Assembly (NCBI RefSeq): GCF_001884135.1
Contig: NZ_MAOC01000039.1
Location: 1 to 64,000 of the forward strand
Length of the DNA: 64,000 nt
Direction: 5' to 3'
Source of the DNA: Bacillus nitratireducens
Lineage (GTDB): Bacteria; Bacillota; Bacilli; Bacillales; Bacillaceae_G
In this document: positions 37,863-46,275 of the stretch, one piece after another
Numbering within the stretch: the first letter of the stretch is position 1
Layout of the letters: each line of letters opens with the position of its first letter
Translations under genes and position numbers: made by a program
The notes under the pieces: generated by a model
Seen by the model: the letters and a program-made list of their open reading frames with translations, nothing else
The model's database searches: none
What the model was told of the DNA's origin: nothing

Positions 37863-37985
37863 TTATCCAGCTACAACGGCTAGAATGATCGGTGGCTTCA
37901 CTTCTTCCTTCGAGGCAAAAAGCGCCTCTACGTCTGAAGCTCCATCCCCCTCACATTCTGAACGAGCCGTTTCCGCTTTTACTTT
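37863..37985 (-). repeat. Structured intergenic repeat, speB copy
   Basis: It is the third copy in this orientation. Outer arms AACGGCT (37875-37881) and AGCCGTT (37965-37971) pair, with both bases changed at one position compared with the glpX and argS copies. The inner arms AGAATG and CATTCT (37954-37959) also pair with both bases changed. A TTTAT stands on each side (37862-37866 and 37983-37987), and the direct repeat CTTTTACTTTATCCAGC appears at both ends. The right copy includes the speB stop and last codons. Confidence 0.85.
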
Positions 37986-38851
37986 ATCCAGCCGAGCAGC
38001 ATTTCCCGCACGAATTTGCTTGCTGCAACTGGTGTTTGATCACTATGGTCGTAGACTGGAGCTACTTCTACTAAATCTGCTCCAACTACATTTATATTTG
38101 AATTTGCAATTGCTACGATGGAATCTAATAGCTCTTTAGATGTGATACCTCCAGCCTCTAACGTTCCTGTTCCAGGAGCGTGAGCTGGGTCTAATACGTC
38201 AATGTCAATTGTGACATAGACTGGGCGTCCTGCAAGTTTCGGTAATACTTCTTTTAACGGTTCTAATACGTCAAATTTGTATAAGTTCATACCTACTTCT
38301 TTTGCCCATTCGAATTCTTCCTTCATTCCAGAACGAATACCGAAAGAATATACGTTTTCCGGACCAATTAAATCGCACACTTTACGAATTGGTGTAGAGT
38401 GGGATAAAGGCTCTCCCTCATATGACTCACGTAAGTCAGTATGGGCATCCATATGGATGATTGCTAAATCCGGATATTTTTTTGCCATTGCCTTAAAAAT
38501 TGGCCAAGACACTAAGTGCTCACCGCCGAGACCTAGTGGAAACTTACCGGCATCTAAAAGTTTTGATACATACTCTTCAATCATGTCTAAGCTGCGTTGT
38601 GCATTTCCGAATGGTAATGGGATATCACCCGCATCAAAATATTTTACCTCTTCTAGTTCACGATCTAAATACGGACTATATTCTTCAAGACCGATTGATA
38701 CTTCACGAATACGTGCAGGGCCAAAGCGAGATCCTGGACGGAAACTTACTGTCCAATCCATAGGCATCCCGTAAATAACTGCCTCTGACTCTTCAAAACT
38801 TGGATGACTTTTAATAAATACTTTACCTGAATAAGCTTCATCAAAACGCAT
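37979..38851 (-). CDS. speB: Agmatinase (ureohydrolase family)
   Basis: SpeB hydrolyses agmatine to putrescine and urea for polyamine synthesis. The 290 residues carry the manganese motifs GGEHLVSW near residue 108, IIHMDAHTDLR near 129 and DIDVLDPAHAPGTGT near 213. It is downstream of speE (spermidine synthase), as ywhG follows ywhF in B. subtilis. AAGGAGG precedes the ATG. The stop codon and final codons (WIK) lie in the duplicated end of an intergenic repeat, so the C-terminus may have been rewritten by the insertion. Confidence 0.94.
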   Translation of the reverse strand: MRFDEAYSGKVFIKSHPSFEESEAVIYGMPMDWTVSFRPGSRFGPARIREVSIGLEEYSPYLDRELEEVKYFDAGDIPLPFGNAQRSLDMIEEYVSKLLDAGKFPLGLGGEHLVSWPIFKAMAKKYPDLAIIHMDAHTDLRESYEGEPLSHSTPIRKVCDLIGPENVYSFGIRSGMKEEFEWAKEVGMNLYKFDVLEPLKEVLPKLAGRPVYVTIDIDVLDPAHAPGTGTLEAGGITSKELLDSIVAIANSNINVVGADLVEVAPVYDHSDQTPVAASKFVREMLLGWIK

Positions 38852-38945
38852 ATTCTTTTCCTCCTTATGTGGAACTTAAGGTATCCCAACCTTTCACTAT
38901 TTCTCAAATTTGGAGCGCATTGCTCCTCTTTCTCGATTTACCGGG

Positions 38946-39049
38946 GTCTTCTTTTTTAACGATAAGAAGACAATTTTCTTTACAGAAGTGTAAGTAGCTA
39001 GCATGCTCAAGTCTTCTGGACAAACACCTTAAATGAGCTACTTACACTT
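38946..39049 (-). repeat. Two hairpins between speE and speB
   Basis: AAGTGTAAGTAGCT (38986-38999) and its perfect complement (39036-39049) enclose a 36-base loop. GTCTTCTT and AAGAAGAC pair at 38946-38971 after it on the minus strand. Neither has a clear U tract. They may be a processing site or a control element for speB translation. Confidence 0.55.
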
Positions 39050-39070
39050 TATTTGTTCAAACTCGATTTC

Positions 39071-39898
39071 TTACTTAATTAAATCGCCAACAAATTTCGG
39101 TAATGCGAATGCTGCATTGTGTAATTCTTTTGTGTAGTATTTCGTTTCGATTTCGTGGAAACGCTCTTCACTTACTTCTAGTGGATCATGTTTTTTAGAT
39201 CCAATTGTGAATGTCCAAAGTCCACTTGGGTAAGTTGGAATGTTCGCTGTGTATAAACGAGTAATTGGGAAAATCTCTTTTACGTCTTTAAACACAGTTG
39301 TAATTAGTTCTGGTGTGAACCAAGGGTTGTCCGTTTGAGCAACGAAAATACCATCTTCTTTTAACGCTTTAGAAATTCCAGCGTAGAAGCCTTTTGTAAA
39401 TAGGTTTACTGCTGGGCCTACTGGCTCAGTAGAATCTACCATAATTACGTCATATTCATTTTCGCTTTCTGCGATGTGTAGGAAACCGTCTCCTACTTTT
39501 ACTTCTACACGCTCATTATCTAATGCGCCTGCAATTGATGGTAAGTATTGTTTAGAGTACTCAATTACTTTTCCATCGATTTCAACAAGAGTTGCTTTCT
39601 TTACGCTTGGGTGTTTTAACACTTCACGAATAACACCGCCATCGCCACCACCTACAACTAATACGTTTTCAGGGTTTGGATGTGTAAATAAAGGTACGTG
39701 CGCTACCATTTCATGATAAACGAACTCGTCCTTTTCTGTTGTCATAACCATGCCATCTAAAATAAGCATGTTCCCGAACTCTTCCGTTTCAACCATATCA
39801 AGTTTTTGGAATTCTGTTTGCTCCGTATGTAATGTGCGGTTAATACGCGCCGTAATTCCAAAATGTTTTGTTTGTTTTTCAGTGAACCATAGTTCCAT
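39071..39898 (-). CDS. speE: Spermidine synthase
   Basis: SpeE transfers an aminopropyl group from decarboxylated S-adenosylmethionine to putrescine. The 275 residues have the Rossmann motif [16 protein letters not shown] near residue 82, the aspartate-containing [11 protein letters not shown] near 154 and QTDNPWF near 190. Length is normal. It is first in the speE-speB pair on the minus strand; 219 bases with hairpins separate the two. The ribosome site (AAAGG) is rather far from the ATG. Confidence 0.95.
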   Translation of the reverse strand: MELWFTEKQTKHFGITARINRTLHTEQTEFQKLDMVETEEFGNMLILDGMVMTTEKDEFVYHEMVAHVPLFTHPNPENVLVVGGGDGGVIREVLKHPSVKKATLVEIDGKVIEYSKQYLPSIAGALDNERVEVKVGDGFLHIAESENEYDVIMVDSTEPVGPAVNLFTKGFYAGISKALKEDGIFVAQTDNPWFTPELITTVFKDVKEIFPITRLYTANIPTYPSGLWTFTIGSKKHDPLEVSEERFHEIETKYYTKELHNAAFALPKFVGDLIK

Positions 39899-40074
39899 CG
39901 TACAATCACGCCTTTCAATGCAAATTTATAATAGGGGACATCATTAATGTCCCCTAACAAAAATAAAACAAAACATCCAAAAAGTATAGCTAAAAGTACA
40001 AAAATACCGAAAATATATTTTAGTCAGAGGGTTCTAACATATATGTGAAAAAGGATTGACCTGTAATAGGAAAG

Positions 40075-40098
40075 AAAACCCTTTCTTAAGAAAGGGCT
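40075..40098 (-). terminator. Terminator overlapping the MFS stop
   Basis: CCCTTTCTTAAGAAAGGG is palindromic and followed on the minus strand by UUUUCUUU. The stop codon of the transporter lies in the stem. Confidence 0.8.
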
Positions 40099-41249
40099 TT
40101 TGTCTCTACTTCTACCGGTTTACGAATTGGAATTAAAAGCATTACGCAACCGACTAACACAACAATTCCACCGACTAAAAACGGACTTTGTGGTGAAACT
40201 GTATGGCCGATGATTCCTGATAAAATTGGAGCAATTGCGCCACCTAACCAACGAACGAAGTTATAAACACCTGATGTAACAGATCTTTCATAAGGTGAAA
40301 TATCCATTACATAACTTGTAAATAACGCGTTATTTAATCCTGATGCTAATCCTGATAGAACGATTAACACGATTTGTAACCACATGACTTTAACGAAGAA
40401 TAGTGCAATTAAGAAAATCGCAAATACGAGTAAACTACCTTTTAACAATGTTTTTGGTTCATATTTACCTTCTAACTTATGCGCTAAAATTGCTGATCCG
40501 TAAGCTAATGCTAATCCCCATCCACAAAATACAAATCCCAATTGAATAGCAGATAAATGCATAATCAGTGGTGAATATGCTAACACGACGAAAAATCCGT
40601 AGTAGTATAACATTCCCGAAATAGCACCTTGCATAAACGGTTTATACTTCACCAGATTAAGTAATTCTCCTACGCCTGCCGCTTTACGCTTCACTTTTCG
40701 CTCCGGTTCTTTTACAAAAAAGAAAACTAAAATAAATGCTAAGAAAATTAAAATACTCGTCGCAAAAAATGGGTAACGCCAAGAATGTCCACCTAATATC
40801 CCGCCTAATAAAGGTCCACCTGCCATCCCTAAACCGATAGCTGCTTCATATAATCCTACTGCTTCATGAACTTCTTTACTTAATGCAATTAATAATGTCA
40901 TCGCCGTTGCAAAGAACATCGCATTTCCTAATCCCCACCCAGCGCGGAAAAGAGATAATTGAGCAATCGTTTGCGATATACCGCATATAAACGCAAATAC
41001 AGTCACAATCGCAAGACCAATCGTCATCATTCGTTTATCACCAAATCTTGATGCAAATATTCCAGCTGGTAACATCATAATTGCCATCGTTAAAATATAT
41101 GCTGTAAATAGCATCTCTACTTGCCAATGCGATGCACCAATTTGTTCAGCAATACTTGGTAAGATTGGGTCGACTACCCCTATACCCGAAAAGGCAAGGA
41201 AGGTAGCCACCACTGTAATCAATCTCCCTAATTTTTGTTTGCTCTCCAT
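40086..41249 (-). CDS. MFS drug or metabolite efflux transporter
   Basis: The 387 residues form 12 predicted membrane helices. The motif GIFASRFGDKRMM between helices 2 and 3 is the major facilitator motif A, and the protein looks like a drug:H+ antiporter. It is downstream of a MerR regulator by six bases, forming one transcription unit. Such pairs usually pump out the compound that the regulator senses. The substrate is unknown. Confidence 0.85.
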   Translation of the reverse strand: MESKQKLGRLITVVATFLAFSGIGVVDPILPSIAEQIGASHWQVEMLFTAYILTMAIMMLPAGIFASRFGDKRMMTIGLAIVTVFAFICGISQTIAQLSLFRAGWGLGNAMFFATAMTLLIALSKEVHEAVGLYEAAIGLGMAGGPLLGGILGGHSWRYPFFATSILIFLAFILVFFFVKEPERKVKRKAAGVGELLNLVKYKPFMQGAISGMLYYYGFFVVLAYSPLIMHLSAIQLGFVFCGWGLALAYGSAILAHKLEGKYEPKTLLKGSLLVFAIFLIALFFVKVMWLQIVLIVLSGLASGLNNALFTSYVMDISPYERSVTSGVYNFVRWLGGAIAPILSGIIGHTVSPQSPFLVGGIVVLVGCVMLLIPIRKPVEVETKALS

Positions 41250-41255
41250 TTTTGA

Positions 41256-41663
41256 TCATTCTCCTTTTGTACTCTCTAAAAATGTCACTGCACGATGTAA
41301 GCTATCTTCGAGTTCAGCCTTTACACGCTGCATTTGCTCCATTTTCTCGTCTAGCGTTTGCACTTGTTTTTCAAGCATCTCTTTAATTTCTTGAATCACT
41401 TCGCGATCACGAGGATTCTCGCTATTTCTTCTTTGTTCCATTCTTTCTTTTAACGATAAGAAATGTTGCATTTCTTGAAGCGTAATTCCTAACACTTCTT
41501 TTGCTTCCACAATCCGTTTAATTCTGGCGATGTCCTCGTCTGTATACAGGCGAATGTTCCCTTCACTACGTTCTGGGGGATGAATTAAACCAATTTCCTC
41601 ATAATAACGAAGTGTACGTTTTGTTAAACCAACTTGCTTTGTGACTTCATCAATTTTATACAT
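41256..41663 (-). CDS. MerR family transcriptional regulator
   Basis: The 135 residues have an N-terminal winged helix-turn-helix (YKIDEVTKQVGLTKRTLRYYEEIGLI, about 2-27; RSEGNIRLYTDEDIARIKRI) and a long coiled-coil dimerisation helix. The short C-terminal part has no cysteine metal site, so a small organic ligand or drug is more likely than a metal. It is cotranscribed with the efflux gene. Its promoter contains a perfect 12-bp palindrome between -35 and -10. Confidence 0.88.
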   Translation of the reverse strand: MYKIDEVTKQVGLTKRTLRYYEEIGLIHPPERSEGNIRLYTDEDIARIKRIVEAKEVLGITLQEMQHFLSLKERMEQRRNSENPRDREVIQEIKEMLEKQVQTLDEKMEQMQRVKAELEDSLHRAVTFLESTKGE

Positions 41664-41691
41664 GTTATTCCTCCCTTCACTTAATTATTAC

Positions 41692-41720
41692 ATTTTACGT
41701 TAACGTTAACTTTTGTGCAA
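41692..41720 (-). promoter_or_regulatory. Promoter with MerR-type operator
   Basis: On the minus strand TTGCAC (41715-41720) and TAAAAT (41692-41697) are 17 bases apart. GTTAACGTTAAC (41699-41710), a perfect palindrome, lies between them. The GDPD gene is divergent about 95 bases away. Confidence 0.6.
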
Positions 41721-41814
41721 CTGTTAGACTTTTGTAAATGTTTATCCTATTCAATTGTATTTTTCCAAAAGCAGTTTCATAATGAAAGAAAAGAAACGAT
41801 AAGGAGATTTCCGT

Positions 41815-42540
41815 ATGAATAAACCACTTATTTTCGCCCACCGCGGGGTAAAAGGAACACATCCTGAAAATACGATGATTGCCTTCCAAGAAGCTGAGCG
41901 CATTGGCGCTCATGGGATTGAACTTGATGTTCATTTATCAAAAGATGGTGAACTTGTCGTAATCCATGATGAAACAGTGGATCGTACAACAAATGGCATC
42001 GGACTTGTTTCTGAAAAAACAGTAGCGGAATTACAAGCTTTAGATGCTGGTAGCCATAAAGACCCTTCTTTCCATGAAGCCAAAATTCCTACGTTACGCG
42101 AAGTGTTCATTTGGCTATCTACAACAAATTTACAGCTCAACATTGAATTAAAAACAGATGTGATTCACTATCCTAATATTGAAGAGAAAGTTGTTGCTCT
42201 TGTTCGAGAATACCATCTATCTAATCAAATTGTATTCTCATCATTTAACCATGACTCTGTTTCATTATTAGCAGAGATAGCCCCTGAAATCCCAAGGGCG
42301 ATTTTATATGATACACCACTTGCTGACCCTATTGCTGAGGCAAAAAATAGAGAAGCAACTGGTTTACACCCAAACTTTCAATTACTAACAAAAGAATTTG
42401 TTCAATTTGCACAAAAACAAGGGTATGTTTTCCGCCCTTACACAATTAATGAAGATAAAGATTTACAAACTATGATTGATTACGGTGTAGACGTCATTAT
42501 TACTGATTGGCCAGCACGTGCCTTTGAGCTCCTTTCTTAA
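41815..42540 (+). CDS. Glycerophosphodiester phosphodiesterase
   Basis: This cytosolic GDPD hydrolyses glycerophosphodiesters to glycerol-3-phosphate and an alcohol. The 241 residues show HRGVKGTHPENT near residues 9-20 (catalytic histidine), ELDVHLSKDGELVVIHDETVDRTT near 41-64 (metal ligands and second histidine), LNIELKTD near 105 and DWPARA at the end. No signal peptide is present. AAGGAG precedes the ATG. The terminator overlaps its 3' end (AGCTCCTT/AAGGAGCT, 42529-42555). Confidence 0.92.
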   Translation: MNKPLIFAHRGVKGTHPENTMIAFQEAERIGAHGIELDVHLSKDGELVVIHDETVDRTTNGIGLVSEKTVAELQALDAGSHKDPSFHEAKIPTLREVFIWLSTTNLQLNIELKTDVIHYPNIEEKVVALVREYHLSNQIVFSSFNHDSVSLLAEIAPEIPRAILYDTPLADPIAEAKNREATGLHPNFQLLTKEFVQFAQKQGYVFRPYTINEDKDLQTMIDYGVDVIITDWPARAFELLS

Positions 42541-42640
42541 TTGAAGGAGCTTTTTGTTTTCGAAATTTCATTGTTTAAAATAACCGAAAACCCTCAATAC
42601 TAATACAATAATGTTTGTATGAATGAGGGGCTGAAAAAAG

Positions 42641-44692
42641 ATGGATCAAACTATGAATCCGAAACTTAAAAAATATAAACGTCTTTTCTTCACCGTAATG
42701 TTTTCTTCTGTTCTTTTTTTCGTTTTTTCCTTTTTTGTTATTATTATAGTTGCAAAAATTATGGGACCTCCTCCTGTTGCTGTCCCCCAGACGAGTGTCT
42801 TTTACGCTAATGATGACACTGTTATCGGACAAAGTAACGAAATGCAAAAACGCTACAATGTATCTCTCAATGAAATTTCTCCTTATGTAAAAAAGGCGAC
42901 ACTATCTATCGAAGATCAAAGATTCTACAAACATCATGGCTTTGATATGAAGCGTATTGCTGGTGCCATTGTTGCCGACTTAAAAGCGATGGCAAAAGTC
43001 CAAGGTGCTAGTACGATTACACAACAGTATGCTCGTAACCTATACTTGGATCATGATAAAACGTGGAAACGTAAACTATTAGAAGCAATGTACACAATCC
43101 GCCTTGAAGTGAACTATAATAAAAATCATATTTTAGAAGGATATTTAAATACAATTTATTACGGGCATGGTGCTTACGGAATCGAAGCTGCATCTCGTCT
43201 ATATTTCGATAAAACAGCAAAAGAATTAACATTAGCGGAAGCTAGTATGCTCGCAGGTATCCCGAAAGGACCTAGTGTCTACTCTCCCTTTTTAAAAGAG
43301 GATCGCGCTAAAGGACGTCAATCTCTCATATTAGATGAAATGGTAGAACAAGGTTATATTACGAAGCAACAAGCAACTTCAGCAAAAAAAGAGCTACTAA
43401 CTTTCGCCTCATTAGATACGAAAAAAGTCGCAGAGATTGCACCTTATTTCCAAGATGCTGTACAAGCTTCTCTTCTTCGTGATATCGGATTAGATGAGCA
43501 AGCCTTACAAAAGGGTGGCTTGCGTATTTATACAACGCTAGACCCTAAATTACAATCGGTTGCTGAACAAGCTGTAAAAGATTACATACCTGACACAACA
43601 AACATACAAACTGCTCTCGTCTCCATGAATCCAAAAACAGGTGAAGTAGCTGCCCTTGTCGGTGGAACTGATTATAATACAAGTCAATTTAACAGAGCTA
43701 CACAAGCCGCTCGCCAGCCTGGCTCTACATTTAAGCCATTCCTATATTATGCGGCATTAGAACGAGGATTCACCCCTGCTACGCGCTTAAAAAGCGAATA
43801 CACTGTGTTCACTTTAGGTGACGGTGTTTCAAAGTATAAACCGAAAAACTATAAAGACTATTATGCAGACGATTTTGTAACAATGGCGCAAGCTCTTGCG
43901 GTCTCTGATAACGTATATGCCGTGAAGACCAATTTATTTTTAGGCGAAGACATTCTTACAAAAACAGCGAAGCAATTCGGTATTACTACCGCATTAAAAG
44001 ATGTTCCGTCTCTCGCTCTCGGTACATCTCCTGTAAAACCAATTGAAATGGTTAACGCTTATAGCATGTTCGCAAACGGCGGAAAAGAAGTAAAACCGAT
44101 GTTTATTCGCCGCATTATGGATCATGAAGGAAATATGTTATACGATGCTCATTTGGAGAGTAAGCAAGTTCTTGATAAGAGCAAAACGTTTGTAATGGAA
44201 GAAATGATGACAGGTATGTTTAATAAAAAACTAAGCAGTTATGCCGCTGTGACCGGACAATCGATGTTATCCAAACTATCAAGAACGTATGCCGGAAAAT
44301 CTGGTTCTACTGAAACAGATAGTTGGATGATTGGATTTACTCCGCAACTTGTAACAGGGGTTTGGATTGGATACGATCAACCTAAATCCATTTCAAATGT
44401 AGCAGAACAAGGATACGCGAAAAAAATATGGACGGATACAATGGAAAAGGGATTGGATGGACAGCCAAAAAAAGAGTTCAAACGACCAACAGATGTTGTT
44501 GCAGTCGATGTTAACCCTGAAAACGGTAAGATCGCTACAAAAAATTGTCCCATTTCTGTGAAAATGTATTTCGCAAAGGGCACAGAGCCAACAGAGTATT
44601 GTATGGATCACGTTGATGATAAAGAAGAGTTCGAAAAGGTTAGTGAAGAGAAGAAAAAGACGGGTTGGTGGAAAAAATATCTCCCGTGGTAA
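42641..44692 (+). CDS. pbpG: Penicillin-binding protein 1A/2D type (PbpG)
   Basis: This bifunctional class A PBP has 683 residues. A cytoplasmic N-terminus and one membrane helix (about 15-40) are followed by a glycosyltransferase domain (EDQRFYKHHGFD near 88, ASTITQQYARNLYL near 124) and a transpeptidase domain with SxxK in PGSTFKP near 365, SDN near 428 and KSGSTETDSW near 553. Position next to ywhD-ywhC-ywhB matches pbpG (ywhE) of B. subtilis, which acts in spore peptidoglycan synthesis under SigF; a forespore promoter here was only faintly visible. It ends at a strong bidirectional terminator. Confidence 0.92.
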   Translation: MDQTMNPKLKKYKRLFFTVMFSSVLFFVFSFFVIIIVAKIMGPPPVAVPQTSVFYANDDTVIGQSNEMQKRYNVSLNEISPYVKKATLSIEDQRFYKHHGFDMKRIAGAIVADLKAMAKVQGASTITQQYARNLYLDHDKTWKRKLLEAMYTIRLEVNYNKNHILEGYLNTIYYGHGAYGIEAASRLYFDKTAKELTLAEASMLAGIPKGPSVYSPFLKEDRAKGRQSLILDEMVEQGYITKQQATSAKKELLTFASLDTKKVAEIAPYFQDAVQASLLRDIGLDEQALQKGGLRIYTTLDPKLQSVAEQAVKDYIPDTTNIQTALVSMNPKTGEVAALVGGTDYNTSQFNRATQAARQPGSTFKPFLYYAALERGFTPATRLKSEYTVFTLGDGVSKYKPKNYKDYYADDFVTMAQALAVSDNVYAVKTNLFLGEDILTKTAKQFGITTALKDVPSLALGTSPVKPIEMVNAYSMFANGGKEVKPMFIRRIMDHEGNMLYDAHLESKQVLDKSKTFVMEEMMTGMFNKKLSSYAAVTGQSMLSKLSRTYAGKSGSTETDSWMIGFTPQLVTGVWIGYDQPKSISNVAEQGYAKKIWTDTMEKGLDGQPKKEFKRPTDVVAVDVNPENGKIATKNCPISVKMYFAKGTEPTEYCMDHVDDKEEFEKVSEEKKKTGWWKKYLPW

Positions 44693-44729
44693 AAAAAATA
44701 GCTGACGGAAATCCGTCAGCTATTTTTAT
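44693..44729. terminator. Bidirectional terminator, pbpG/ywhD
   Basis: AATAGCTGACGGA and TCCGTCAGCTATT form a perfect stem with two-base loop, preceded by A and followed by T runs. Confidence 0.9.
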
Positions 44730-45235
44730 TCACCTAATAATGCATGACGCAATTCTTCACTAGACTCGTTCCAAATTGCTTCATTATGCTCTTTTAAGAA
44801 TGTACCAAGTACTTTCTTAGATGATTCATCCATATGATCAATCATGATGTGGCGCTTTAATGATTTATCCATTTTGTTTACATGCTCTGGAAGTGATTTA
44901 TATCCGCGGCGAATTTCACGGTCAACTGTCATTTCACAAGCAGTTACACCTGCGTAATAAGCACCATTTGGTGTTCTTTCAATGGTTACCCAAACAAGCC
45001 AAAATGGTTTTCCGTTTGGAACTTCATCTTTATTTGTTAAAAATTTAATACCTTTTTCTACTGTACTACGCGCATGCATCGCACCGATATCAACGAACGC
45101 AGTTTTCTCTAATACATCAACAAATACAGGAGAAATATTTTCTAAGCTTAATGCCCCAACACCAAAACCACCATGTCCATCTGTTGAATCATTTTTCACG
45201 ATATTAAAACCGATTTTTTTCTTTTTCTCTGTCAT
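44726..45235 (-). CDS. ywhD: YwhD family protein
   Basis: The 169 residues match the YwhD family by sequence and position. It begins with a lysine-rich start (MTEKKKKIGFNIV), then GHGGFGVGALSLENISPVFVD and a helical end (HMIDHMDESSKK-like region). It has no membrane segment. The function is unknown to me. It is convergent with pbpG and lies downstream of ywhC with 25 bases between, in the same order as in B. subtilis. Confidence 0.85.
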   Translation of the reverse strand: MTEKKKKIGFNIVKNDSTDGHGGFGVGALSLENISPVFVDVLEKTAFVDIGAMHARSTVEKGIKFLTNKDEVPNGKPFWLVWVTIERTPNGAYYAGVTACEMTVDREIRRGYKSLPEHVNKMDKSLKRHIMIDHMDESSKKVLGTFLKEHNEAIWNESSEELRHALLGE

Positions 45236-45260
45236 ATGTAAATTCCTCCTCGCTTAATGA

Positions 45261-45935
45261 TTATAAAAGCCCGAAAATAGGCGCAATGATACTTTGTAAA
45301 AATACTAATACATATGGGATAACAACATTGAAAATAGGCTGAATTGTGTAATTGCTAAGCGGTGTAATAACAAGAATTAATAACGCAATTGCTCCATACT
45401 TTTCATACTGTGTCATTTTCGCACGAATATTTGCTGGTGCTAAATCTTCCACAACGCGATAACCATCAAGTGGTGGGATTGGTAATAAGTTAAATACAAG
45501 TAAAACAATATTAAGCATAATAAAAATCTGGAAGAACTGACCCAGCGTATCTGCTACTGCAGGTGGAATCGCATCTAACACACCAAACGTTATTAAGCTA
45601 TACCAAATAATTAAACCAATTGCACTTAAGATAAGATTACTTATCGGTCCCGCAATAGAAACTAATATTCCCGCAAGACGCGGTTTTTTAAAGTTATACG
45701 GGTTAACAGGCACCGGCCTTGCCCAACCGAATCCAAGAATTAATACAGCAATCATCCCGATAGGATCTAAATGAGCCATCGGTGATAACGTTAACCGTCC
45801 TTGCTTTTTCGCTGTATCGTCCCCAAATTTATACGCAACATACGCATGTGCAAATTCATGCACAGATAGCGCGATAATAATCGCCATTGCTACCAATGGA
45901 ATTTGTTGCAACGGGTATCTAAATAACTGATCCAT
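45261..45935 (-). CDS. ywhC: Site-2 protease family membrane metallopeptidase (YwhC)
   Basis: This intramembrane zinc peptidase (M50B, Rip-type with no PDZ domain) has 224 residues from MDQLFRYPLQ. The zinc motif HEFAHA near residue 25 and the third ligand in LLPIPPLDGYRV near 154 lie in membrane helices; there are about five helices. GAGGAG seven bases upstream sets the start; the frame is open far upstream to 46175 only because it runs opposite ywhB. Substrate unknown. Confidence 0.9.
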   Translation of the reverse strand: MDQLFRYPLQQIPLVAMAIIIALSVHEFAHAYVAYKFGDDTAKKQGRLTLSPMAHLDPIGMIAVLILGFGWARPVPVNPYNFKKPRLAGILVSIAGPISNLILSAIGLIIWYSLITFGVLDAIPPAVADTLGQFFQIFIMLNIVLLVFNLLPIPPLDGYRVVEDLAPANIRAKMTQYEKYGAIALLILVITPLSNYTIQPIFNVVIPYVLVFLQSIIAPIFGLL

Positions 45936-46047
45936 ACTCCAACTCCTCTTCAATATGTCAAAAAAAGAAATTATTTGTTTTTTCGATTGTTCTTCCCCAT
46001 AATCCGCTATAATAAGAGTGTAACTTACATAAAAGGAGCGATTGTAC

Positions 46048-46233
46048 ATGCCATACGTAACAGTGAAAATGCTAGAAGGACGCACAGAAGAACAAAAGAA
46101 AGCTCTTGCTGAGAAAGTAACAGCAGCAGTAAGCGAAACAACTGGTGCTCCTGAAGAAAACATCGTTGTTTTCATCGAAGAAATGTCTAAAAACCATTAT
46201 GCAGTTGGCGGAAAACGCTTAAGCGACAAATAA
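46048..46233 (+). CDS. ywhB: 4-oxalocrotonate tautomerase family enzyme
   Basis: The 61-residue product starts MPYVTVKMLEGRT; after removal of Met, Pro becomes the catalytic base. R11 and the GGKRLSD end fit the family. The true cellular reaction is not known; B. subtilis YwhB tautomerises 2-hydroxymuconate in vitro, as I recall. AAAGGAG stands nine bases before the ATG. An in-frame TTG at 46042 is rejected because the proline must be second. It is divergent from ywhC. Confidence 0.92.
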   Translation: MPYVTVKMLEGRTEEQKKALAEKVTAAVSETTGAPEENIVVFIEEMSKNHYAVGGKRLSDK

Positions 46234-46249
46234 TCTCAAATTTTTTCAT

Positions 46250-46275
46250 AAGAAGCAGCTCTTAGCTGCTTCTTA
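46250..46275. terminator. Bidirectional terminator, ywhB/ywfO
   Basis: AAGAAGCAGCT and AGCTGCTTCTT enclose a three-base loop; the right arm includes the 3' end of the ywfO-like gene. Confidence 0.8.

Noticed and set aside
42560-42640. SigF/SigG promoter for pbpG
   Set aside because: GTTTA and AATACTA are weakly similar, but spacing and the -10 box are too poor to call.
46042-46048. TTG start two codons before ywhB
   Set aside because: It would place two residues before the catalytic proline, which must become the N-terminus.
45936-46175. 80-codon N-terminal extension of YwhC
   Set aside because: It is antisense to ywhB and precedes a clear ribosome site for the start at 45935.
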